DNA of 64,000 nt from Corella eumyota (taxonomy: Eukaryota; Chordata; Ascidiacea; Phlebobranchia; Corellidae), in the NCBI GenBank assembly GCA_963082875.1, contig OY720103.1, positions 682,001-746,000 on the forward strand, read 5' to 3'. Shown here one piece after another: positions 10,114-22,866 of this stretch; position 1 is the first letter of the stretch, and every line of letters starts with the position of its first letter. Position numbers and translations under genes: made by a program. The notes below the pieces were generated by a model. The model was not told the DNA's origin. It saw only the letters and a program-made list of their open reading frames with translations, and made no database searches.

Positions 10114-12699
10114 TTAAGCGGAATTTTTTGAGTCGTTTCTGTGTAAAAAGTTTGAGTTTTGCGGCAGTACGTTGTTTCGATTCTTGTTGAATGCTTGAAC
10201 AATATTAAAATCCTGATCATAATTATCCTGTGGCATAATCCGCTTTTTCTCTGTTGCACCTACTCTCGGTTCTACATTTCTTTTGTTCAACGAGGAAAAT
10301 ATTTTACTGTGGCTGTTGTGAGTAATCTTAGTTGGATTGTCACTGAAAAAAGATTGTTGAGGATCTGAAAAATATTCATCGTTATGACGTTGTGGACTTG
10401 TTGTTTTTAAACCGTTAAAATAATTTCTTCTGCTGTTGTTTGTATCTCTCCCATTATGTTGTGCAAATTGATTCAAAACTCTTGGAGATAAAATTTGGTC
10501 GGTGTTCTCTACAACTCCACTATCATAAGTTGATAAGTTTTCATTATCATAAGTGAGCTTTGAATCATAAGTATCAGGATTGTAAACTTTTCTGCTTTCA
10601 GTTGAGGTTTGTTGGGAGGGAGTTTGTTGTTCCTTGTTTTCTAAGTCTTCCAGGAAAGGTAAAAGCATGTCCAAAGTCTCACCAAGGTTGACTTTAAGTT
10701 GGGACAAATTATTTGGCATTTCATTTTGATCTGGTTCAGGCTTGGAAGTCATAGGGGGGCGTTGATTAGATGGTTTTTCTTTTACAATGTTTGGTTTGTC
10801 ATTAAAATTTTGGTTCACTGGGTGCCTAAAGTTTTTAGAACAATTTCTATTTTTTGAAGATTCTTGTTTTTTTTCTTCCTCTATCTCTTCTTCTTCCTCA
10901 TCTTCAGAAGAGGATGTTGCTTCTATTAATCCATACTTCTTCATGTAAGTACGTGTAGCAAGCGACATATTACATGGAGAAATTAAACTCATGCCAGGCA
11001 TCATTATTGTTGTGTTTGTGGATTGTGTTGGGGGTGTTTTGGGTGGTTCTGGCACAACAAAAGTAATCTTCTTTTTTTCAGAACTCTTTTGCTCATCTGA
11101 CAAATATTTTAATGCAATAGCATTTGCGTGCATGCTTAAATCAGAAAGCTTGTCACTTTGTGAGTAAGATGATCTGCGATTCGTCAAAACATTTAGATTT
11201 AGAAGCTGTGAGTTTAAAGTTGTCTGAGGTAAAAATTCCATTGATTTTCTTTGCAAATTTTCTTTCTTGTTCCAATCAATATTGACTCCAAGTTTTTTTA
11301 GTTGTCTTTTGGTGGAAGTATAAATTCGATTCGGGTCTTCCAGTTTGTTCTTAACAATTCTAGAAGGTTTTGTATTCGGTGAATTTTCTTGTGAGCATTT
11401 ACTTTCAATATCAATATCAGCTTCTTTTAACATTAGTTGTACTTGGTTCAATAAGTTCCCAAAAAATTGTTTATCTTCTTTTGAGTTCGACTTTTCACTT
11501 GAAATCTGACACATGCTTGCACTTTCTCCTAACACCGGGCTATTAATGTTGGTTATTTCATGTGTACCTTGAGATTGATCCAAACTACTATCAAGAACTG
11601 GAATATCAACAGCTCTTAAACTTGATGCAATGCTCGTGTTGTTTTGTGTCTCAAAAGTTTGGACTTCGATGTTGAAACTTTCCGATTCCCATCCAGCAAA
11701 TTTATCAGTTGAATCATTACTGGGCACACATGCACTTGTGTTTACACTTGGTTGTTTTGAGTTTGGAGATTGTGGCAATTTAGGAGTTGTTTCTGATTGT
11801 GATGTCACATTTAAATCTTCAGTATTCTTAGGAATTTTATTTTCAGTTTTTTTGTCATCACAAAAATCTGTGTTAGTTGCAATTGTAGCAAAATCTTTTT
11901 CTGGGGTTTCAAGGTCAGTTTGTGTTGACACTGTGACTGTATCGGGACCATCTTTTTGGCAACCTTTCTCATTTACTTCATTTTTTTGTGACATCAACAA
12001 ATTATTGACCTGATCTTGTAGTTGTAAAAGTTGTAAATTTTGCTGGATAAAAAGTTGGTAAGCCTCACTTGGAAATTTTTTCATCCAAATGCGCTGGTCA
12101 CCAGTTTTATTTTCTTCAGCTGTGGAGTAATTGAAAGATGGTGTGTTAAGTAAATTGTTGAATGGTTGTAAGTTAATTGGAGATTTAGGATGCTTATCAG
12201 ATTGAGGGGTTCTTTCAAAATGATTTTCAGCAGAAAGAGAACATTTTTCTTTTAAAATTGGAGGTTCTTTGTCCAAATAATACGGCGTACTATGACTCCG
12301 ACTTCTTTGGAGATTATTTTGAAATTGTGGAGTGAAGTTAGGATGCATGTTTTTTGAAACATTATAAGCACAACCAATTTTATCAGGGATGTTATTTTCT
12401 TTGGTGTTGTGCTTATAAAAAACATGATTTCTTTCAACTGATCTGGTTTTGTTTTGTTCAATTTTTCTTAAAGAAGGCGGCTGATGTTTAGGATATCCAA
12501 TATTTTTCGAAGATGAATATTTTTTAGCGAAATGCTCTTCCACATTATGAGTGTAAGTTTTCTTTTCTTTTGTTAGGCTCACTCCTTCATCTAATATTAA
12601 TGAAGGTTCTGGCACTGTTGGAATCACGTCAATAAAGTTACAATGACTACTTGGGGTAAGTAATGGAGAAGGTATGTACTCTCTCATTGGATTATTCAT
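10114..12699 (-). CDS. STIL: STIL/Ana2/SAS-5 family centriole duplication protein
   Basis: This family recruits SAS-6 and binds PLK4 to start procentriole cartwheel assembly. It is a single 861-codon exon, rich in Asn, Ser and Gln. Two family hallmarks are visible: the short central coiled coil at about residues 205-240 (FPSEAYQLFIQQNLQLLQLQ, compare human LPDAYRFLTEQDQQLRLLQ), which in relatives oligomerises and binds PLK4, and the STAN motif at about 575-603 (NMSLATRTYMKKYGLIEATS followed by SSEDEEEEE), which binds SAS-6. A short N-terminal IPSPLLTPSS stretch might serve as a SAS-4/CPAP-binding proline motif (inference). The large N-terminal domain of the 1287-residue human protein is absent. 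An in-frame stop just before the ATG and no upstream coding exon suggest a genuinely short form, closer to Ana2 in plan. Transcribed divergently from CCDC40. Confidence 0.85.
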   Translation of the reverse strand: MNNPMREYIPSPLLTPSSHCNFIDVIPTVPEPSLILDEGVSLTKEKKTYTHNVEEHFAKKYSSSKNIGYPKHQPPSLRKIEQNKTRSVERNHVFYKHNTKENNIPDKIGCAYNVSKNMHPNFTPQFQNNLQRSRSHSTPYYLDKEPPILKEKCSLSAENHFERTPQSDKHPKSPINLQPFNNLLNTPSFNYSTAEENKTGDQRIWMKKFPSEAYQLFIQQNLQLLQLQDQVNNLLMSQKNEVNEKGCQKDGPDTVTVSTQTDLETPEKDFATIATNTDFCDDKKTENKIPKNTEDLNVTSQSETTPKLPQSPNSKQPSVNTSACVPSNDSTDKFAGWESESFNIEVQTFETQNNTSIASSLRAVDIPVLDSSLDQSQGTHEITNINSPVLGESASMCQISSEKSNSKEDKQFFGNLLNQVQLMLKEADIDIESKCSQENSPNTKPSRIVKNKLEDPNRIYTSTKRQLKKLGVNIDWNKKENLQRKSMEFLPQTTLNSQLLNLNVLTNRRSSYSQSDKLSDLSMHANAIALKYLSDEQKSSEKKKITFVVPEPPKTPPTQSTNTTIMMPGMSLISPCNMSLATRTYMKKYGLIEATSSSEDEEEEEIEEEKKQESSKNRNCSKNFRHPVNQNFNDKPNIVKEKPSNQRPPMTSKPEPDQNEMPNNLSQLKVNLGETLDMLLPFLEDLENKEQQTPSQQTSTESRKVYNPDTYDSKLTYDNENLSTYDSGVVENTDQILSPRVLNQFAQHNGRDTNNSRRNYFNGLKTTSPQRHNDEYFSDPQQSFFSDNPTKITHNSHSKIFSSLNKRNVEPRVGATEKKRIMPQDNYDQDFNIVQAFNKNRNNVLPQNSNFLHRNDSKNSA

Positions 12700-13476
12700 A
12701 TTTTATTTTAAAAACAATTTTAACTTTTAATAATATCTAAATCAAACATCAATTTTAAATATTTAACTTTATTTAATTTTATGCATACCTAAAGTAAATA
12801 TCCATTGAAAACGAGTTTAAAACAACAACAAAGTTGTAAAAAAGGATAATATTTTGCATGTATATTGTCAAATGTTCGAAACGTACATTCTGTACGTTGT
12901 CGTTACGTAGACTCTTAGTAAGGTAGTAGTACGTTATCTAGAAAAATTTAATTAGCTTAATAAAACAGTTTACAAAGAAAAATCACGCAATGTTTATAAC
13001 ATACAAACATCAAAGTTTGCTTCTTTATTTTCTAAAACTATATTTTAATATATATTCTTAAATCCCCAACCATTTTTAGCCTAATTTTAACAAACTAATA
13101 GCTACGTTAATTTGCCGCGAGTTCGAAATCGAAATTCAAAAAAGTAACAGTTGTAACAAAACTGATGACCGCTGAACTCAAATAACAAAGAGTCACAACG
13201 TCCGTTTAAACTTATTTGTCCTCAAAAAGTATAACTCGATTTTATCATTTTTTAGGTGTTTTGTAACCTAAATTTACATAAAAAAATTATTTTTAATACA
13301 AAAAATGTTAAATTTTATGTTTTTGTTAACGTTAAAAGAAAATTTTGTCTTTTATGCTTCATAACATCTGTTGTATCGTTGCCAACAGCAACCATTACAC
13401 ACAATTTTTAAATTTAAGAAATTTTGTTTTAACTTGTATAAAATACGGTTTTAAGGTTGTAATAGTATAATTAAAC
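12700..13476. promoter_or_regulatory. Divergent promoter between STIL (-) and CCDC40 (+)
   Basis: The 777-base spacer has no coding exon. It holds an X-box at 13378-13392 and an E2F-like TTTGCCGC at about 13112. The rest is AT-rich. Shared control of a centriole gene and an axoneme gene is an inference from orientation and motifs. Confidence 0.6.
13378..13392. promoter_or_regulatory. RFX X-box motif before CCDC40
   Basis: GTTGCC, spacer AAC, AGCAAC matches the X-box form GTNRCC N(0-3) RGNAAC used by RFX factors on ciliary genes. It lies 85 bases upstream of the CCDC40 ATG, the usual range for functional X-boxes. Confidence 0.65.
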
Positions 13477-16400
13477 ATGGAAAATCCAAGGTACGCTTCA
13501 GTTATATGTGAACCTTTATCTTATAATTAGTTTTCGTGCTATAACTAGCAAAAAATTCATAAAATCTATGCTTATTTGTTATTTGTGTTTTGTTAATTTT
13601 TCTCGTGGTTTAAATTATAAATGATTTGTACTTTGGTGTTTTAGGGGGTCAGATGATGAAGAAGAAAAGCCAGGATTTGCCCATGCAGTTTCAAAAGTGA
13701 CTGTAAAAGCACTGCAAGAGGTACACTTAATAAAAATATAGTCAAATCCAGTATATCAATACTTAATTTGGGGTTACTTAAAAGTAACTTAAATATACTT
13801 GCAGCTAAGCTTGGATGACATGTCTAACGTGGAAACAAGTTTAAACATGGGGGGACCTCCAGTGGCGAGTACGGAAAGTGATGAAGATCTAAGACGGAGC
13901 CGACCCAGCAGCATTACTCAAGGTTAGTATTTTATATCAAGTTTATAAATGTGTGGGCACATTTCTTATTAAACTATTTCTCATACCCCATGTTTTATGT
14001 TATAGGAGACACCAGCACATTGTTAAGGAACTTGGGAGAGGGGTTGGGAAGAGTGGACACAGAGTCAGAAGAAGAAGACGAAATTGATCAAGTAAAACCA
14101 TTTGGTCTTTCTTTATCAAGAATGATATTTATATCTAATCAAAACCATTTTAATAATAGAGAATGCCATCAGATTCTGACAATGAAACTGACATGCAATC
14201 TGATTTGGTTGTCCTTGATCCAGATCATCCTTTGATGGTCAGATACCAGAAGAGATATAATCTTCATCTGATGAAAGAATTGGAGAAAGCGAGATTGGAA
14301 CACAAGGAATTGGTAAGATGGTAAACCAATAAAAAAACATTTTTAAACCGAAGAGAACTACGCTGTGTTTAAGTTGATCATTAAAACTTTTAACTTACCT
14401 AACATTGTTTTTAGTTGGATGATGTTAAAAGAAAAAAAACAGAACGTGAAGAAATTGGAGTCACTTTATATGGGGTCCAACAAGAACTAGCTCGCCAGCA
14501 AGCTAACTTGGAATTACTTCATGATAAGCATTCAACTTCAAACCAAAAGCGAAGAAACAACGAATCAAATTTGGATAAACTTAGAGATGTTTATAAACAA
14601 ACACAAGCACAATCTAGAAAAGAGAAAAAGAAAAGTAATTATTTATTTAATATTTGGAACTAGCTTAGAGTAACAAAAATTGCTCCATAAGAAAGCTGTC
14701 AAGTCTATCTTTTTTCAATCAAGGATAGATGTTAAGAACACTAATATTAAACTTTAATTTTTGTTTATGTTTTCTTTAGATTCCGAGCTACAAACAGAGG
14801 TTGAGAATTTGGCAACCAGATTGTTTTACATGCATAATGCCAAAGAAGATATAAGATCTGATATCTCAGTAATGAAACGAGCTGCTGAGAAAGCTGAAAC
14901 AGAAGTTGGACAAGCTGAAATGACCAAAAAACAACAGGTTTATCACAGTTAAATAATTTTATTTATCATCAATAAATTAAGCTAAAATTCTAATCTATAT
15001 ATTGTTAATTTAAACATTACACATTAGTTCTAAATATTATTATTTTCTGCCATGTTTTAAAAAGTAATTCTTTTTGAACTTAACCAATCTTTTTACAGGA
15101 CTTGCATGTTGATCGACTAACAGAACGAGTTGAACAACTAAGAGAAACGATTGCGATGTACGAGGCACAACAATCAGCTCAATCTGAGGAAACAATTGCC
15201 GCAAAGCAAGCTCTTTCTGAAGCCAGAGAGGAAATAGAGGTGAATATTAACATTGGGAAATTAAATTTGGTTTTGAGTTTAAAGATTTTATTGTATGATT
15301 CAGCCTAACAATGTTATGGATAATTTTTACATAACATTTAGGGAGGTTGCCGAAATAATAATTGTCTTTATGTAGGCTATTGGTTTGGAGAAAAAGCAGT
15401 TGTATCAGCAATGGAATTCAAGTTTAATTGGAATGAAAAGAAGAGATGAAGCTCATGCTGCCATGCAAGAAGCTCTCAGGTTTTCCCATCATTGTATTGT
15501 ATATTATGTTAATTATGTTGTTACTGTTACTAGCGGTAAAAGCTTTAACAATTTTCTTAGTAACGAACTACGTTTACATTTCAGCTTAGCCAAACAACAA
15601 GTTAAATCTCTAAACACTGAAATCGGGGGATACAAACGATCCATTCAGAAGGAGGAGGAAAAAAATGAAACGCTTACAATGGTTTTAAACAAGGCGCAAA
15701 CTGATATAAGTCTTACCAAGAAACTCATCAAACAAAACCTCCTAAAACAAGATACTTTGAAGCAACATTATGGTACATACAGCAGGACTTTACATGAAAC
15801 AGAACAGGCCTACAGTAAAGCTACAACAGTAAGTTTTTATAATTACAATAATACATTTGTTATTGTAATATTTAAACTGTTACTGTTTTTGATATCGAAC
15901 AAAATGGCAATAGTTGTTTAATCAAACTTGTTTTGTGTTCAGGAAAGATCAATGAAATTAAGCGAAATCAATGCATTAAGAAAACAAATCGAGCGAGAAT
16001 ATACAGAAAAAGTTGCTCTGGAAGATGAAATAATGAAGGATCTACAACAACAACTAACTGCTGATAAAGCTCAAAGCTTTACAGTTAAAATCACTGAAAA
16101 ATTACGAGAGAATAAAGTTCAATTGGTAAGTTAATGGCTCCTTTAAAAACTATATTTATTGGGCATCTAAATTTGAAACACTTTGTAGTATTTTAGTGTT
16201 TCAAACACTTTGCAAGAAGTTGTAAGATTGATTTTGTATCTGATTTTTTGTTATTTGTTTTAGGAATCAGAGTTTGCACAAGTTGAAAATGAGATGGCCA
16301 AATGTTCTCTACAACATACAGAATGCTCTTCAAGAATTCGAAATCTTCGAAAACAAAGCGATGACCTTGAGTCAGAGATTCGATGCAAGAACGACCTAAT

Positions 16401-18718
16401 CGCCAAAGCAGAACAAGATGCAGCGAAGCGTAATGCTGTGATTGAACGAAAACAAACAAGCATTGATCAGTACAATAAGAGGCTTGAACAATTGGTTGCT
16501 AACAGTGGGGTAAAAAGTTTAAAACTCTTTTACTATTTTAAGAATGATTTAAATAAATGTAAAATATGAGATAAGGTTTTGGGTTGTATTTAACCCATTT
16601 AAAGACCATTATATTCATTGTAGTCTGAATTGAAACAACTTTAAACTCTACAGGGAGAAGAACTAGGACCTCTTGAGATCCAAATCAACTCGTTGAACAA
16701 ACAAATTGAATCAACATCAACAGAAGTGATTGACCTGCAACAATTCTGGTTGCGACAACAGCATGAACTCGTTCAACTTATCAGGGACCGTGATCAACAA
16801 AATTCTGATCTAAACAATCTCAAGAAACAAGCAACAATTTTAACACAAAAGAAATTAAGGATCGAGGGTTAGATTCAATTTTAAACTAATTCTGATCTTA
16901 GTTTTTGTACCTAAATTTTAGTGGACACTTGCCCTCATTGCCTAGCTTAGATTTGTGCTAAAAGAGTTGTTTTATTTGTGGGATTTGTTGTCAGTAAAGG
17001 TTCTTATAACTGGGGTACCTGTCCTTAAGAGATATTATTCTAGTAACTTACTCAATATACATTTTCGTCAATTCTTAATGGTGTATATTACAAAATAAAA
17101 CATGTCTTAGGTGAAATTGAACAACAAGTATTGGAGCAAAAGGAGATTGATCGCTCAGTTCGCAACATGCAAAATGCAATGATTAAGCTCAACACTCTGC
17201 TCAACAAAGAAAAGGGAATTCAAGAAGGTTTAGAACAAGGCAACATCTTAACAGAGAATGAATTCATCCAAGAACTAAAGGTAATAAGAGTAACAAAAAA
17301 GCACAAAATTATTATGTGTTTTTGTTGTTTTTCTTGAACTCACAAAAATTATTGCTAAACTGATATATTTTAGGCTGCTGAGCTGGACTCTATTAAAATG
17401 CAATACAAACTTGATGGCCTTAAAGAGGAAAAAGAAAGACTACTAAACAGTCTTATTGAAGCAGAGTAAGATGTCATGTAGATGATTGTTTTGTTAAATT
17501 AGGATAAGTTTAAATGCAATCAGTTATCTACTAAGATAAGAATAACTAGATTTTAATATAAAAAATTGTATCAACTCTTTAGACGACAGATAATGTTATG
17601 GGAGAAGAAAACTCAATTGGCTAAAGAGACAAGATCAGCTGTGGACTCAGAAGTTGGTCAGGGTGAAATGAGGGAGATGAAAGCTGAGATCCATCGCATG
17701 CAGGTTAGTGCTTTGTTGTCAACTTATCTTTAACTTAACTCTAAAAACCACCCTTCATTTGTTTTTGTTTAAATACAGGTGCGGCACACACAATTGATGA
17801 AGCAGCAAGACCAGATGATCCGGGACATGGAACAAGTTGTTTCAAGACGAGAGAACATTGTCACAAGAGGTGAAGCTCAGATGAAGATTGACAGAAAAAC
17901 TCCAACAAAAGGAGTCTTCCAGAAGAAACTCATGGAGCTTAAGAAGAAAATTAAAAATGCCCAAAGGGTAACACTAACACACTTATAGTCTTCGGTGTAA
18001 ATTGATAACTTATTAGTCAATATGGATTTACAATGCCAAATTATTTAAAGGATGCTACAGCTTGTGATGATGATATTCGCCAACTTCGGGAGAATCAGGC
18101 AGAGGTCGGCAAAAGTTTAGAGGACAAACAGGTCGTGGTTCAACAAATGCAACAAACTGTCGATACACTGGAGGGCGATGTAGAGCAACTGATCGAACTC
18201 AAACAAAGGGTAAAACATTTTTTAGTCTTTAAAATTCAAGTTTTTATTTTTTTTACTTAATTATTTTGTATTGCAACTTATTTTCTTGGGTAAGTATTTT
18301 TTAAAAGCTTTTTCCTAACTTTATGTTGTTTAGAATCTGACTGAACTTATTGGAAAACAAACTAAAGTCAAACACTTACAAGCACTGAAAGCTGGAAAAT
18401 ACACCCCAATTTGTAAGACAGAAGAAGGGTTTAATAATGAGGTTAGTAACAAAGAAATATTAATACTAAACGATTAAGGCATTTTAAGATTAAGAGATCT
18501 TCAAAGAGACTTTAAGATGTGCCTGGAAAACTGACTCTCTAACATACAATTAATCAGTTTATAAGTAAAAAATCGTACCTTTGATTTAGTTTCAACGGCA
18601 GGAGGACCGACTTCATCAAATGTTAAATATTCTCGATCGGATAAGTCAGGAATTTCCCCAAGCACAGCAAGCAACAAGACATGTTATGATGACATATGGA
18701 CCAACTGATAATGTTTAA
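13477..18718 (+). CDS. CCDC40: CCDC40 (FAP172), axonemal molecular-ruler coiled-coil protein
   Basis: CCDC40 and CCDC39 form the 96-nm ruler that positions inner dynein arms, the nexin-dynein regulatory complex and radial spokes on motile axonemes. About 20 short exons give roughly 970 residues (human 1142). After an acidic, Ser-rich N terminus, the diagnostic block [20 protein letters not shown] begins continuous coiled coil. Further near-identities to the human protein include [85 protein letters not shown] and GEIxRM-like EIHRMQVRHTQL. It ends in MTYGPTDNV at 18718. The first exon is only 15 bases (MENPR), and the start agrees with the X-box position. Expected in ciliated cells and sperm. 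Confidence 0.96.
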
Positions 18719-19483
18719 ATATTAAACAAAAAATAAACTTTTGAAGATTGCAAAAAAGTTTATGTTTTAATTATCAACGCTCTATAAAAACAAAAACATT
18801 TTGTTATCTTCTTTTCTTAAGCTTTTGTTGTAAATATAAATAAAAAACTGTTAAGCTCAGCACCAAGGACATGTTTTATTGCAGGTATAAGCAGCAACAA
18901 TTAGAAATTTAATTTGTTGATATTGCAGAATACATATTGCGGTATAGAAATTGTGCTACAGTTTGTAATATAATGACATACAGTTTACACACAGTGTCAT
19001 TAACACAAAGACAGAAATCTACACAGCTTAGAGCTTGTTTGTGCAACTTGTAATAAACAGTAAAAAAGTTAAAATAGAACTGTAAGAGTAATAGAACCAT
19101 TTGTGTAGTAAGTTTGTAACTGTATTAAATACCTTTAAGGAACTTATCTAAAATTGTGCATTTCACAAACACATATAAATATATAAATACAACTTTGGTA
19201 TAACAAAAATAACGACTTAATTAATCGACTTTTACAATAAAAAAGTGCTTTAAACTAATACAAATATTTTTTTATAACAGTAGTAATACTGGAGTTAATT
19301 AGTTTATGAAAAAAACAGAACAATAGAACAAAGCAGACCTTGTATAGTTTTTGGTGTGTATGATTAATTAAAATATATTAATAATGACTTTATAGAACAA
19401 TAAATACAAACATAAACAATTTGCTAACAGACTGTTATAATAAATATAATTTGTACAAAGGTAAACACATTTGATGTAGAAAA
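18719..19483. other. Convergent 3' ends of CCDC40 and SPIRE
   Basis: 765 AT-rich bases between two tail-to-tail genes, with AATAAA at about 18730 soon after the CCDC40 stop. No additional gene or repeat recognised. Confidence 0.6.
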
Positions 19484-22400
19484 TTAGGTAATGTTAGCAC
19501 CATTTAGGACAATGTGACATTCGGTACAAACATCAGCTTTCTTGGGGGGTTTATTAAGCCACAATCTGGACATTGCACGGATGGGAGTATTTGCTGATGG
19601 GGTTGGGTGACCCTGGTTTAAACTTAAAGTACTGCTACAATGCAAAAAATAAAACTTGTAACTAATAATGACAGCAGAGATAGACAACTACACCATACCC
19701 ATTCCTTTCATATAACACAGATTTAAAAAAAACTTCAATTAAAAGGAAACTGTTATTGTATGTGTGGGTGTGCAGTTATAAGGATAGTCTTACCTGCTTA
19801 AACTATGAGGTGAAAGACCAAGTTTGTTTTGACTTGGAAACAGGATAGGTTTAAAAGTGAAAACAGAAGGTTGAAGGTTTCTATCAGGTCGAATCGGAAC
19901 CTGAAATATATTTAATAATATTTAAAATTGATGCTGAAAGGGTTTTTAAATATAAAGGAATTGTTGGTTTACCTTTCTAACACAATTCCAACAGACTTTT
20001 CTCTCACAAATTTGGCAAGTGTAACTCCAGGAAAAAATCGAAAACTTTTGAACTCGGCAAATAAAACAAATCTTGAGTAAAAACAGTGCAATGAAAACGT
20101 GTGCAGGAAAGTGAAATTTAAAAAAATAATATAACAACAAGAACATTTAAGAAAGGAATATTTTTCATGCAAAATACCTTTTCAGTTTTCAGAGCTTGAT
20201 AGAGTTGTTTAGATGGTCTGAATATTTCAAGTTGAGCTCGGGACAAAACTTTTCTAACATGAGTTATTTCATCGATGGTGAGCGTTAAACTTTCCATGGA
20301 TGGCTTCCGCATCTCCTGAAAGTATTAAACAAAAACTACGTTAAAACTAATTTATTGCATTTTACACATAGAAATTTTAACCACTTAACCAATACTCCTT
20401 ACCTTACATAATAACAATGACTTTGCTCAAGGTTAACATTTAATATACCTGAAAAGTAAGACTTCTTTTCACCAAGTTTTTTCCCGCTGCTGATAGTTTA
20501 CGATAATGTTTTTTTCCAGAGTGAGTCAAATTTAAACAAACTGTAAAAATGTAAATATATTAAAATTACAAACCTTAAGGTATATACATCTTTACAACTA
20601 AAAATTCATATTATCCAATTAAGCACCTTTGTTTGGTGACTCAATATTTTCAGGTAAATCTTCTGGAATATTTGATTCTTCGTCACATGAAACCTGAAAA
20701 TTATTTTGATTATTTATTTAAAAAACCGAAGTTATGTTAACAAAATAGAAAACAAATTAAAGTAAAATTAAACTAAATTGCATTTATATTGACTTAACAA
20801 AGTGAGATTACATCAAAAAATTACAACTTCATACTTTTTAGCTTTATCCATTAAAAATAAACAAAGTAAATAAGTTTATGACGTCAATAAATGTAGCATT
20901 TAAGTAGTAATCAAAATCCACTTAAAAATTAAAACACCTCAGGCATTGGCACCAAAAAAATTGGATTTCTTATAACACCATAACATTAGCTATAATTACA
21001 AAAATATAAATCAATTTACTTACTTGTGTAGAAGTAATATTTGCTTCCACATTATCTGGACTTGGCTTTGTTAGTTTTTGTATTTCTAAAAATAAAAATA
21101 TAATAAAATGATTTATGTTTGTAAATTAAGAAATTTATTTTCAATAAATAAAAACTTTGGTGCTAGCAAAACTAAATTTACATCCCAATTATTAAAGTTT
21201 TTAACAGTTTAAGAAAAAGGAATTTAACACAAATCATATCGAACCTTGTTGCTTCACATGGGCAATATTTTGAATTTCAGCAACCAAACGTTCATGAACT
21301 GACTTGGATCTTATTGGAGGGGGAGGTAACACACGATTATGAGCCTAAAAATATTAAATCACCATAAACACTTACACTTAAAAATCTAAACCACTTAAAA
21401 ACATACAAGGTGAAAGCAGTGGAAAGCCAGGACCACACATGATAATACGATCTCTAGCCACTAATTTATATTTTATGGTTTTAAAAACAGCTTTATAGAA
21501 ATTTTAAACAACTTTTATAAAAAATAGCTAACCGGCGATAAAGTTGGTCTGGATTTTACAAATTCTAAAACTTGGTCATGTGCATTCTTAACAGGTGGAA
21601 TAATCTGTAAAATAAATGACAATAAATTTAGTTTTAAGAATATTAGGAATGTTTAATCTATGTACTTTTAAAAAAATATATACATACACAAGCTTGTTTA
21701 AGGTTATATTTTTTCTGCATAATATCCTTCATTAAAAGCTGGTATTGAGTGGGTTTGTAAGCTTTCTGTGTGCACGTTTCTACATGCTTGAGGTTTGGTA
21801 ATCCTTGTCGCAACTCCTCTAAAGCCAGTTCCCACAAGTCCTGCAAAAAAAACATTATTTTACCTATCTTGTCCTTTAAAACATTGCTTTTTTAGGTATT
21901 AAGGTAATTATAAGCAACAATACTTTATATGCAAGCACCTTATATTCATTTTCATCCAATTCAGGATCATTCTGCAAAGTCAGGGTTCGGATCAAGGATT
22001 GGCACATTGATTTATAATACCTATCTGGATCCGATGTGATTGAAATAATTTGTTTTTCACAAATCTAAACAATTATTTAAATATTTAAACTTAATTCATT
22101 TTTTCACTACACATTCGTTAAAAAGGTTTAAAATTCAATAATTTCATAAATTAAAACAACAAATATCTTTTAATCATAGTTTTGTAGTTAGTTATATTAT
22201 AACACAGTTACCAAATTTGTAGTTGTGTAAACTATTTACAATTACAATCTTTAATACCTCCATAACATGAGCAAGGGAGCAAATAGTTCCATCATATCCT
22301 TCATCATCTTCCACACAATCTTCACAATTTGATTGTCGATAATCTTTTGTCATCAAGAAAATCAGGTTTTCAAAGTCTGTGGATATATCTTGTTCTTCTT

Positions 22401-22866
22401 CATAAGGAAGCCCGTAGTCTAATGCCTTGTACACTGCAAGACCAATACTCTCAACAACCTTTATTAAAATAAGAACAGCAAACATTAAGAATAAATTTAC
22501 AATATAACATAAAGTAAATATTACGCTTATGTAAACTAAACCACATAAAACAGGTTATCTTTAGGACATACAAAGGATATACACCCCAAGAAAGTTACAT
22601 CATTTCACCTTTGCTTCTGTGTCGACTTCTGTGCTGTTAATAATAGCAATTGATCCACCATCAAGAATTTCAATTGAATGAATACCAGTAAGAGAAATGT
22701 GTTTAGAAGAATACGTGTTTGATTGAAGTAGAAATTTTACACACTGATGACAGACAGCCCAGCCCCAATTTTCCTTCAAAGCACCTTTAATTCCGTATTT
22801 TAAAATGTCAAATAGATTTACCATTTTTTGTATTTTAGAACGTATAGAACGTTCTTCACAGGTCAT
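19484..22866 (-). CDS. SPIRE: Spire-type actin nucleator (KIND, WH2 repeats, Spire box, FYVE-like zinc domain)
   Basis: Spire nucleates actin with formins and acts on Rab11 vesicles, in oocytes and on secretory membranes. Domains in order: the KIND domain from NLFDILKYGIKGALKENWGW to VVESIGLAVYKALDYGLPYE and DDEGYDGTICSLAHVMEICE; WH2-like elements YQLLMKDIMQKKYNLKQA, HDQVLEFVKSRPTLSP and VHERLVAEI; the Spire box LTIDEITHVRKVLSRAQLEI; and a FYVE-like zinc module ICFICRVQKFSIFSWSYTC, QICERKVCWNCVRK with paired CxxC motifs. A C-terminal VCTECHIVL resembles the vertebrate end. About 13 exons. Start chosen at the ATG at 22866; MVNLF 19 codons downstream is an alternative. The linkers are shorter than in vertebrate SPIRE1/2, and a fourth WH2 repeat was not obvious. 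Confidence 0.92.

Noticed and set aside
11630-12013. 127-codon plus-strand frame inside STIL
   Set aside because: It is antisense to a strongly supported coding exon and shows no recognisable domain.
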